This document shows positions 25,101-36,991 of a DNA stretch of 64,000 nucleotides, piece after piece (position 1 is the first letter of the stretch; the number at the start of each line of letters is the position of its first letter). The DNA is taken from NCBI GenBank assembly GCA_949126835.1, contig OX421497.1:21659409-21723408 (forward strand), read 5' to 3'. Under the pieces are notes generated by a model. That model was not told where the DNA came from. It searched no databases and saw nothing but the letters and a program-made list of their open reading frames with translations. The position numbers were made by a program, and so were the translations under genes. Source of the DNA: Anisus vortex. Lineage: Eukaryota > Mollusca > Gastropoda > Planorbidae.

Positions 25101-28100
25101 GAGAAATGCAAAGAGACACACAGAGACATAAGGAAAGACACGATTAGAGACAAAAAGAGTGAAAAATCGATAAATGAACGCAGTAAATGGAATGCTATTC
25201 GGGAAGGGGGATGGGGGGGTGGAGCGGAAAAGGTTAAAAGAGGCATGTCACATAAGGAAGGATAAGAGTTACAGATTGAGAAAGAGAGGATGCAAACAAC
25301 AGAGTTTACAAAAAGAGTAGAAAAGAGGCAGACACAATATATTGCCAAAGTTAAGAGAAAGATTTACAACGTTAGATTATGATGATAGATTTACCTATCT
25401 AAATTGAACATGTACGCTTATGTGTGGAGGTGTTAATGCCCGGGCTGGTTGTGGTGAGAGATGGGGAGGGGAGAGGTCAGCGAGGGTTAAATAGTGCAGG
25501 ATACTAGAACACACACATGCACACACACACATATGAAGAAATGAATAAAGAAAGGGGGGGGGCGGTGCAGGGCGAAGTCGGATTGATAGATGAACAGATT
25601 TACTCTATAGGAAGAAACACAACAAAATAGAACACCAAAAAGAAAAAAGCCGTTAGATATACGGTCACTTTGACATTCAACCTGTTTACCAAACTGACGG
25701 GTAATTTTCCGACAACTGGAAGAGAAATCTAGGCTAGGGCCAACTAGGTTGGGGGCGGAGGGTTTGGGGCGGGACAGGGTGAAGCCGAGGGGGGGGGGGG
25801 CGGGAAACTGTTCATTCTTTCTTTCTTTTTTTTTTTTTTTTTTTTAATGGCGGTGTTTGTTCGCTTGATTAAGTTACACTTGGCATAGAAAAACAACTCA
25901 GCCTTGACCTTTTAACCCAAGAGCCTCAGAAAATTATGATGCGATTTTTTTTCCCGCTTGCTCCAAGTCCAACTCGGAGAAATTGATAGTTTTTTTTTTT
26001 TCAATACCGGGAAATAAGGTTTCATTAATTAATGGTCTTCAGTTTCGCTAAACATTAAGTTAGAAAGTTAAAAAACAACAATTAATAAAATATGTTAGAA
26101 TTTAACCGATTTGCCCTTTTTAAAATGAACATGTAAGGGGTATTCTGGTCCTTGTGGCCTCGACCAGTACTACCTAGCCTCAAAGACTGGCAGTCGGGTG
26201 AACACAGGGCCATTGCTCTTGGTCTCTGTTCCGGCTAATGTGCAGGGAGCCTTCGCAGTAGAAGGCAACAAGACCCGGCGCGATTGGGCTAGTTTCCAAT
26301 ATTGCAGCATTGCACTCAGCTCTCCTGATGGCTAGTTCAGACTTTTGGAGAAAGCTCAGTGTGTGTGTGTTTAACCAATCAAATTGATTTATTTAAGGAC
26401 ACGTGACCTTATGGTCTCATATCTAAATTTAGTGACACCTTATTGACATGTTGTTTCCTTAGCGTTGTGGTTAGCGTCTTCAACTACCATGCGGGCGATC
26501 TGGGTTGGATTCCCCACTGATAGCTGCATTTATATTTTTTTTTCAACTTTAAAAAAAAATTCCATTAATATTAATTTTTTTCTAAAAAGATTGCAAGGAC
26601 ATTAGGACTTGAAACTTTCCTAAACTGTTTTCAGTAAATAAAATCCAATCATTATATTTTAGACGCACGCGGAAAACGGGTGATTGATTCTCATCCACAG
26701 GGACATAGTCCTAACTTTTTGTTAAATAAAAAGACATGCTTTTTTAAAAAAAAAAAACGATTACAATATTTATTTTAATTTACTTTTTTAAAATGTTTTC
26801 AGTAAATAAATAATATATATATTTTTAAAGTTATTATAGCTTCCTGTTCATTGTAGTTTATACAATTGTATGTCTGTAGCTTGAGGCCTACCTAAGCCTA
26901 TGTATTTTCCCCCCAGCAACGCCGGTCAATTTAGCTTTTGGTTTAATAAAAAGATTGCCTAATTTTAACGCGATTATAATATTTATTTTAAATTACTATC
27001 CTAATAGTTTTTTTTTTAGTAAATAGTAATTATATTTTTTTAATTATTTAGTCTAGCCTATATCTTTCTGTTCATTATAATTTAGGAAATGTTTATCTGT
27101 AGCTTATACAGGCTTATTTAATTTTTCCCCGGGCAACGCCGGGGAATTTATCCTGTATGTGATGACTTAGGTACAGATATGTAGAACTTAGAGATATGTA
27201 TGTGGAATCTTACATACGGTTGGCCTATTATTGATTAGCCGGACAATGATAAGGTATTCCCTTTGCTTGGCAAAGTGTGAATGTTTTGTTGTTGGTATTA
27301 TAATATATATCTTTTTTTCACATTACACGTATGCCTAAATTAATATTTTAATGAACTTTTAAATGTAGCCTATTTGTTTTATTTAAGGGAATTTTTTCAC
27401 AGTCCCAACATTCCTATGCTAATGTGTGTTAGTAGTCCCTTTTGTTCTCTCTCAAAGATTTATTACCCGCCCAGTCACGGGCGATCAGATCACCCCTCGT
27501 TCCTTACACCCCCTCCCCCCCCCCCCCACAGACTCTAGCTCGTAGCACGTCTTGGGATTAAGTTTCCACGCTTAATTGAGAAAACGCCCATTCAAGAGTG
27601 CCCTTCTTTCTTTCTCTTCCTCGCAAATACTTCCATACATCACCTGTAAACGATTCCTTTGTCCAGCAAATGAGACACGACACCCTTCCCACCCACTGGT
27701 TCTCTTTTCTGCCCCCCCCCCCTCCCACCTTGCCCCCCCCCCCTTTTGTCTTCAGTGAATAGACCAATCATAGGCCAGAATGGAACTAAACTTTAACTTT
27801 ATATTAGCTCCCACAGACTCGAAAAAGTCAGATTCCTATCACGCTCTAGACTAGTCAGGTCGCTTTTCCTTAGGCTTAGATTTTCCTGTATATAGCCAGA
27901 CTTAGACTTAGACTTTATTGCATCGTTTATTAAACATATGTGTGTATTTGATTTAAATCGATAAATATTTTTGCCGTCTTATACATACAAACATTCCATC
28001 CTGCCTATTCTTCACTAGAGAATTAAACATTGCATTAATACTAAAATTCAACCAAGGGTGTTAGTCCAGTTTTACTGTTACGTCAAGCTTGTTTGTGCAA

Positions 28101-31100
28101 AGAGTATTGTTTTATATGCCAGAGATAGCCACTCTGGCACGAACCAGGAACTGCAAATATAAATTTACTTGCTACATGACGGTCTACTCTGAACGGGCAT
28201 ACCCTGTCAGACAACGTAGCCACGAATTTACTGGAAGTAACAACCAGTAAAACCCCAATCCATCACATACATGAGGTTCTCGTCCGGCGATAAGTCCTGC
28301 AAGTATTGGATTTACGTATAGTTACGAGGAGCTTACTTAACTCCTGCAGTGGACTTTACTCCAGAAAGCACCGACTGTCGTGAACCTGCGACCCTACTTC
28401 AGAGGAAATATTACTGTCATATAGAAGTTGGGGGCTCATTATGTTCCTGGAATAAACAACACATCAACACTTGACAACCAACCAACTGTCACTGCACACG
28501 TCATTGCCAGCGTAGATCATCACCTGTCTCCGATCATCCTGTTCGATCAACGTAGATTATAGCTTCACTACACTTAGCCAGTCATTGCCAGCGTAGATCA
28601 TCACCTGTCTCCGATCATCCTGTTCGATCAACGTAGATCACCTCTTCACTGCACATTTCCAGTCCTTGCCAGCGTAGATCATCACCTGTCTCCGACCAAC
28701 CTGCGCGGTCAACTTATAACACATCTTCACTGCACCTATCCAGTCCTTGCCAGCGTAGATCATAACCTGTCTCCGACCATCCCATCCGATCAACTTATAT
28801 CACAGCTTCACTACACCTACTTCGTCTCTGCCAGTGTATAATAGCGCCACCCAAAGACTGCCCAACACAAGAGAACATTGTCGTCTGCACTTACTCAATT
28901 AGCGCAGAGCACTGCTTCTCCACACATTCGTGAGCACATTCCGAAGTCAACAAGTACAGCTCAAGTCAAGCGTGTGTGTGTGTGTGTGTACGACAGAGCT
29001 ATTAAATATTGCCGTGGGTGAGTACCTTTTTATTGTCTGGTTCAAGTTCTAGTCTTAGTAGGCCAATTGTCCACGTACATTTCGCTATGGCAGACTTAGT
29101 TAACTTTAAAAGGGGCGCGAAGGAAGAAGCTATTGAATATGGTTATGTGGGTGTTCAGGTAATGGAGTATGTAAATAAACAGGTAGAGATTTATTTAGAG
29201 CAGGAAAGGATGAAGGCAGATAGAGAAAGGGTCGTGTTAGAAGACAAGCAGCGGGAACGGGAAGCAAAACGTATAGAATTAGAATTACAAGATAAACAAC
29301 GCGAGAGAGAGGCAAAACAATTAGAGTTAGAGAGGGATGTAAACTTAAGAAAACTAGAGATAGAGAAAGAAATACGTCTAGCAGAACTCACAGCACAGAA
29401 TAGACAATCTGAAACAAACAATGGTAGCATAGACAATTTACCGTCGACTCCCTCATCCATAACCAACAGTGACACTCATCTAGTACCACCTTTCTGGACT
29501 GACATATATGATCCCTCCACAGAATCTATTGATATTTATCTGGCCCGCTTTGAGGAGAGAGCAAGCTTTAATAATGTCCCTAGAGACCTGTGGGTAAGAT
29601 CCCTGGTTCAGTCATTAAGGGGGCCCACATATGAGGTTTACGCCAAACTTCCCCCTTCAGACCAAGACCCTTACGACCATCTAAAGAATGCATTGTTGAC
29701 AAAATATGAATTAACAAGCAAGTGTTACCAAAAGAAATTTAGAAATGCAAGAATGAGTGACATAGAGACATATACTCAATTCTCAGATAGATTGAAAGGC
29801 TATTTACTTAAGTGGGTGGAATTATCAAAGTGTGACCAGTCATTCGACGGTCTTGTTGAGCTAATTCTTCTAGAGCAATTAAGGACGCTGATGACAACCA
29901 AACTAAAAACATTTTTAGCGGAAAATGGTGTTGATAGTTTGGACAGGTCTATAGAGCTCGCGGACCGCTACGTAGCGGCACACAGGGATGAAAACACACA
30001 CTCTCCCACCCACAATAGTGGCAACCGGCACAAAAATAACGACAGACGAAATAACGCGCACCAGGATAGGAATCAACCCGCGTACCCTGACACCCTTCCC
30101 CATTATCCACATCAGGGTACACGGCCCCATCACCAAACAAACGGTGGTGGCCACCGACCCACTCCCACCCCTCTGCTACCTCAGGGAAGGAACAGAGGCG
30201 CCCCTCCCCCAGCCCACACAGGCTGCGTCACCGCCCCCTCAAATCACACGCCCGAAACCCCGTTAGTGGATTTCTCTGATGATCCCACTGACGCCCCCAC
30301 CTCCATGGCTCATGTCACTGGCACGGTGTATGTCAGCGGCCGGCGCGCCCGTTGTCTCTATGATTCAGGATGTCAGTTCGACGCCCTTATAAGCGATTCC
30401 TTCGTTAAACCAGGGGAACTCACTGGCAAGTTCGTAGAGGTCAGGCCCATAGCTAGCCCTGTACAAAAATGCCCAATCGCTCGATTGGAAATAAAATCCC
30501 CTTACGTGTGTGGTCCGGTGAATGCAGCTGTGATGGGAAATATGGAGTTCGATTTAGTTTTGGGGTGTAGATACATATTCTTAGGCACCCCCGACTCCCC
30601 CATTATGTTGGCTCCCGTAACCACGCGAGCCAACACTGACGCTGGAACTCAACAGCATGAAATCCCTCCCTCCAATAATGAATTCAGTGTGGCACAGAGG
30701 GATGACCCCTCACTGAAATCATTGTTTGCACAAGCAAACCAAACCAAACCGGGTAAGCCCCGGTATATCTTTAAGTCAAACCTACTTTACCGGTTGCCCC
30801 GGGAAGACGAACCTGGAAAAACCCAGCTAGTAGTACCCCTCCCCTACCGTCAGCAAGTAATGGAAACCGCACACGACTCTGCCATGGGCGCTCACCAAGG
30901 TCAAGCTGCCACAGTATTTAAAGTCAGATACTATTATTTCTGGCCAGGCATGTACGGTGATATTAAAAGATTTGTCTCTTCTTGTCACCAGTGCCAAGTC
31001 ACTGCTAAAAAGCACCTCACCCCACCTGTACCGTTAGGTCAGACCCCTGTGGTCGACACGCCTTTTAAAAGGGTGTCAGTGGACTTATTAGGCCCCCTCA

Positions 31101-34037
31101 ATCGGACGCGAAAGAGAAACGCCTATATTTTATGTGTGGTGTGTCAGGCGACTAACTGGCCCGAGGCTGTAGCATTGCCTAGCATGGACGCTAAACATGT
31201 AGCAGAAGCTCTGTTTACAATGTTTACCAGAGTAGGTTTTCCAGAGGTCCTTCTCTCCGATAACGGTGCTCAGTTCACCGGGTCCCTCATGAAGGAAGTG
31301 TTGCAGATAATGAACACGAAACACCTTCGCACCTCCCCTTATCACCCCCAAGCAAATGGACTGGTAGAACGGTTCAATCAAACTGTGGTAGGTATGCTTA
31401 GGAAAGTCGCCTATGGCAATACCGATGAATGGGACACATATCTCCCCGCAGCCCTATACGCCTATCGCGCTACCCCTCATGCCAGTCTAGGGTACTCGCC
31501 ATATGAAATGATCTACGGATCACAGCCCCGTGGCCCCCTCGAAATTTTGCGCCGCTCCTGGACTAAGGAGAATCCCGATCAGGAAGAAAAAACAGTACAC
31601 ACCTATGTCAAGCAACTGCAGGCTAGACTAGAATGTGTGCTTAAAATAGCCCACTCAAACCTGCTCAAAGCGCGCAAAAAACAAGTCGAACACTTTAATC
31701 GCAGGGCGAAAGAACGATCTCTCGCACCTGGAGATAAAGTATTGTTGTTGCTCCCTTCGTCCCTCAACAAGTTACAAATTATGTGGAAAGGCCCTTACGT
31801 AGTCACCGCCCGTACCTCCCCCACAAACTACACAGTCAAGGTTGGAAACAAAGAGAAGATGTATCACATAAATTTGCTGAAACGATACCTTGAACGCCCC
31901 GTCCACGACACGCCGCTAATTGCCATGACCACCGCCTTGGAAACTGAACCCGACGAAACTCTTACCGCGTACCCACTAAGCGGTAAAGAGTCGGTTGAAA
32001 ATGTCAACCTTTGTCCTAAACTAACCCTCTCCCAATACAGCTCTCAGACTGTCTATGTCAAAGGTAGTGACCACTGTCTCCCAGACTATCTATCAAGACA
32101 CTGTGCACCGACTGAGGCCGACAATCACTGTGAACAGAAAAAAACGCAGAAAAGAAAAGGGACGGGAAATCAGAAACCGCCATCCCCTGAGAACACAGAC
32201 ATTGTCGCTATTAACTAAAGGTTAACAAATCTAGAAGATGGGAAAAAAATAGAGATGGGAAGAAAACGTGTTATTTAGATAAAACGTTTTGATCAAACGG
32301 GGGGAGATGTGATGACTTAGGTACAGATATGTAGAACTTAGAGATATGTATGTGGAATCTTACATACGGTTGGCCTATTATTGATTAGCCGGACAATGAT
32401 AAGGTATTCCCTTTGCTTGGCAAAGTGTGAATGTTTTGTTGTTGGTATTATAATATATATCTTTTTTTCACATTACACGTATGCCTAAATTAATATTTTA
32501 ATGAACTTTTAAATGTAGCCTATTTGTTTTATTTAAGGGAATTTTTTCACAGTCCCAACATTCCTATGCTAATGTGTGTTAGTAGTCCCTTTTGTTCTCT
32601 CTCAAAGATTTATTACCCGCCCAGTCACGGGCGATCAGATCACCCCTCGTTCCTTACACCCCCTCCCCCCCCCCCCCACAGACTCTAGCTCGTAGCACGT
32701 CTTGGGATTAAGTTTCCACGCTTAATTGAGAAAACGCCCATTCAAGAGTGCCCTTCTTTCTTTCTCTTCCTCGCAAATACTTCCATACATCACCTGTAAA
32801 CGATTCCTTTGTCCAGCAAATGAGACACGACACCCTTCCCACCCACTGGTTCTCTTTTCTGCCCCCCCCTCCCACCTTGCCCCCCCCCCTTTTGTCTTCA
32901 GTGAATAGACCAATCATAGGCCAGAATGGAACTAAACTTTAACTTTATATTAGCTCCCACAGACTCGAAAAAGTCAGATTCCTATCACGCTCTAGACTAG
33001 TCAGGTCGCTTTTCCTTAGGCTTAGATTTTCCTGTATATAGCCAGACTTAGACTTAGACTTTATTGCATCGTTTATTAAACATATGTGTGTATTTGATTT
33101 AAATCGATAAATATTTTTGCCGTCTTATACATACAAACATTCCATCCTGCCTATTCTTCACTAGAGAATTAAACATTGCATTAATACTAAAATTCAACCA
33201 AGGGTGTTAGTCCAGTTTTACTGTTACGTCAAGCTTGTTTGTGCAAAGAGTATTGTTTTATATGCCAGAGATAGCCACTCTGGCACGAACCAGGAACTGC
33301 AAATATAAATTTACTTGCTACATGACGGTCTACTCTGAACGGGCATACCCTGTCAGACAACGTAGCCACGAATTTACTGGAAGTAACAACCAGTAAAACC
33401 CCAATCCATCACACTGTATATATATAATTTTCAATTTCCTTATAGAGTGTGGAATTTTCACAAATCGGGTCAAAATCTAAGTACATTTATTCATTATTTC
33501 TCAGAATAAAACTCCCACCGCCACCCCATCCTTCTACCAATAGTTCTACAATAATTGCTAGTTGTGATTACGCCTACAACCAAAATGTCCCACGTATTTT
33601 GAGTCGGACATTCTAAATTTGATACATAGAATACACTTTAAGGAGTGTGGGTAGGGTGGGGACGAGTGTGAGTGTGTGTGTGTGTGTGGGGGGGGTCCAC
33701 TAGGGACACAAATATCCGCCAGCGATGTTTCTGCTGTTAAAGGACGCTATAGATAAAGCATCAGGTGTCATGAATATGTATGCGCTGAACCGATGTCGGC
33801 TTGATTTCTATCGTACTGGCCACAGTTTTGTCTTATCTTTGTATATTAACGAGTTGTTGTTATTGTGTTTTTTTTCAAAATGTTTGCTTTTAACGGGTAA
33901 TATTGTATTAGTATTGAAATCTACAATATCCTATGTATTTATCTTTGTGTGTGTTTGTATATTTTATGTTCCTTTAATTAACAGTATGGGAGAATGAGCG
34001 CTTGAAATTCAAAATATGGAGATTTTGTAATATAGAA

Positions 34038-34083
<46 letters not shown>

Positions 34084-36169
34084 TGGGAGAGAGTGTGAGT
34101 GAGAACTAAGGTGAGTAAATTGCGTGAGTATGTGTGTGTGTGTGTGTGCGAGAGAGATTGTTTATGTAAAATATTGTAAGTTATAAAGAGAGTGAGTTAA
34201 AGAGTTAGAGAGTGCTAGAAAGGGAATAAGAGACATTACTATATATATTATATAGAGAGCATGAGAAGATAAGAGAAAGTTCAAAAGTGAGAATAGTTGA
34301 AAAAATGACAAAGTGAGAGTAACAGAGAAAGGAAGAGTGGAAAAGAGAGATTAGGAGAGAAATGAGAAACGACAAAATAAAGCAAAGGAAAAAAGAAGTA
34401 AAAGTGAAAGTAATAGAGAACAGACACTTGGCTATTCTAGACAGGAAGAGAGAAATCGTTGATTGTTTAAGACAAATTGTTTTATTTCAAAGAAAGAAAT
34501 TCTTAGAGAACAGAAATATGGCTATTTTAGACAGGAAGAGAGAAATTGTTGATTGTTTAAGACAAATTGTTTTATTTCAAAGAAAGAAATTCTCAGAGAA
34601 CAGAGACTTGGCTATTCTAGACAGGAAGGGAGAAGTCGTTGATTGTTTTAGCCATATTGTTTTATTTCAAAGAAATAAAAGGTGGGGTAGTAAAAGAAAT
34701 ATTAGACTATAAAAACAACAACAAATGTGAGACAGTAATAAAAACACAACAAAAATCAGATTGAATCCCTTTAAATGTAAGGAAGCCAGCCATTTCTCTT
34801 TCAGTTGAACGCCAGAAATCAATTTACTTCTGCTCGCGACTTGCGTCCATGGCTACCGAACACTTCATTGTGGTTGACATGGACCTCAGAAAGCGGGGAA
34901 AGAAAAAACCAGACCAACAAGACAGTATACCAAGTGGGAGTCAACGCCCCGTGTCATTCATTGAAGACGACAAATCATGCCTAGTATTAGTAGTTTTATT
35001 AATTTGTTATTTTTTTCACATTATAATATATGTTTTGTGTGTTTTTAAAACATTAATAACAAGGATTTTTGTTTGCTTGTTTGTTAGCCTACTCCTCATC
35101 CCCTTTCCCGCCTTCCCATCTAACACCAGCAGACGACAGGCGTCAAATTAGTCGAAATCCACGAGACTAGTGGGTGGGGGAGGGGTTGGGGCGAGTGAAG
35201 TGGGGGGGGGGGAGTCACGTGACAGCAATAACAACTAACCAAAATCAGTGGTCCTATACTTTTACGGAACTATATTTAGGAAGGGGATACCATATTACAA
35301 TTTAAAAGAATTTATAGGTTATTGTTGTAAATCTTGGGTGGGTAATGCAAGGCTCGCGGGCCAATTCTGGCTCACGATTTAGTTATTAAATGTCTCATAT
35401 TCCTTTAAAAAAAAAAAGACAAGAAAAAAACTACAACATTTAGCCTTTCATCTGTTGCTTTTTTGTCTAATTAATTAATTAGGATTAATCGATTGAGTCA
35501 ATAGAAATTTCAAACGATGTTTGATATTAATATATTTAAAATACATTCCCTGTGACTGTAATTTGGCTAACAGATGCATCCCCGTTCCCATAACCCCATG
35601 TCTAGCTCCATGCCGCCCCCTGTTTCCTAATAAATCTGGCCCACAGCTTCAAACGTTGGCCAACCACGGATCTATAAGACCCGACGGTAGACGTCTGCGT
35701 TATCAGGCGTAAATCTTTCATCAAATGCAACTTTTCTCCGGCTTAATTATCTCTCTTTGTGTTTTATATTTGTATCTTTTGAAAATTAATTTTCAGTTTT
35801 GAGCTAGAGGGTTAGCGAGTGAGAGAAACAAAGAGAGATAGAAAGAAGCAGAGAAAAAGAACGTATCGCGAGACTAAACGCGATTCATGTCATCCCTCTA
35901 CGTTGCTCAGCAACCACGAAGTCATACTTTGGGGTTGGGTGGGGTGGGTGGGCTTGGAGGGTCGTGACCTAGAAAGCGCCTGAATTCGAGGAAATCGAGT
36001 CACGTGGCCATGCAACAAAGACTTAATTACAATGGCCAGCATTTCACAAGATTTAATTGTACTATACTTACCGACTGTGCATGTTACATGTAGGCCTATT
36101 TATTTCTACACTTTGTTAGTTTTTCTGTGACATTAATAGCTTCCTGTATTCCACAGAAGACCACGTGAC

Positions 36170-36209
<40 letters not shown>

Positions 36210-36915
36210 TTATAAGAACTACTTTTTAATAAAATGTAACCTTGAATGAACTACTTATAAGAATAAACTTCATTGCACAGTTTTGGTACATACTTGATTT
36301 TTTTTTTTTACATAAACGCTTAGGGTTCGGATCTTTTTTTTTTCAAATATCAATGGCGAGTTCCAGGCTACATTCTATTTTCAGGAAGTAGCGTCTGCAT
36401 TAAAAAAATGTGAAATGCGTTGTCATCGGCAACAAACCTATGTGCCAAGCTTCAGCTCGATAGAATGACGAAAAGTGGGTCATCCAGCCTAGGTGGGGAA
36501 AAAAAGAAGTTACTACAAAGGGTGTATTATTTATTTTTAAAAGTAAAAGTTCTGCAATTAATATTATTTTTTTCAAAGAATTTCAGGACTTAACGTTTTC
36601 CTAAAATGTTTTCAGTAAGTAAAATCTAATAATTATATTTTAGACGCATGTGGGAGACGTGTGTTCAATTCTCAGCCGGGATAGGCCAAACTTTTTGTAC
36701 AAAAAAATAATAAAGAAAGAAGAAATGCTCTTTTTTTTATACCGATTATAATCAATATATCTTTTTAATTCCTTTCCTAAATGTTTTCAATAAATAATAA
36801 ATATATTGTTTAATATTATTATAGCTTTATGTTCATTGTAGTTTGTAAAATGTTTATCTGTACCTTATAAAGGCCTATGTGAGTTTTTCCCCGGACAACG
36901 CCGGGGAATTTAGCT

Positions 36916-36991
<76 letters not shown>

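Larger units (their letters stand above)
27158..33413 (+). mobile_element. Young Gmr1-like Ty3/gypsy LTR retrotransposon lacking reverse transcriptase
   Basis: The 6,256-bp element is bounded by LTRs beginning TGTGATGACT and ending CCATCACA. A perfect 5-bp target duplication CTGTA lies at 27153-27157 and 33414-33418. Between the LTRs are a tandem-repeat leader, one gag-protease-integrase frame and a polypurine tract. Reading the LTRs side by side I saw differences only in two poly-C tracts, so insertion is recent. The polymerase domains are missing, so the element must depend on another copy for reverse transcription. It lies in the 48 kb intron, antisense to BCKDHB. Confidence 0.95.
34685..36529. 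other. Intronic sequence, no gene
   Basis: Contains a possible degenerate hAT element (35333-35668), an AC microsatellite at 36174-36203, and at 36380-36482 a dispersed motif (GCCAAGCTTCAGCTCGAT) also found near 56605-56625. Nothing codes for a recognisable protein. Confidence 0.5.

Noticed and set aside
26455..26530. Functional tRNA gene
   Set aside because: A and B boxes are present, but acceptor and T stems do not pair well and no terminator-bounded mature tRNA can be drawn; SINE heads explain this and the similar sites at 6088 and 48336.
27558..27767. Short open frames in both LTRs (also 32708-32942)
   Set aside because: They are duplicated with the LTR, depend on poly-C length and show no protein similarity.
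29009..29086. Start of the gag frame at 29009
   Set aside because: Position 29009 is TTG, not ATG. The first ATG in frame is 29087 with a good context, so the CDS was started there.
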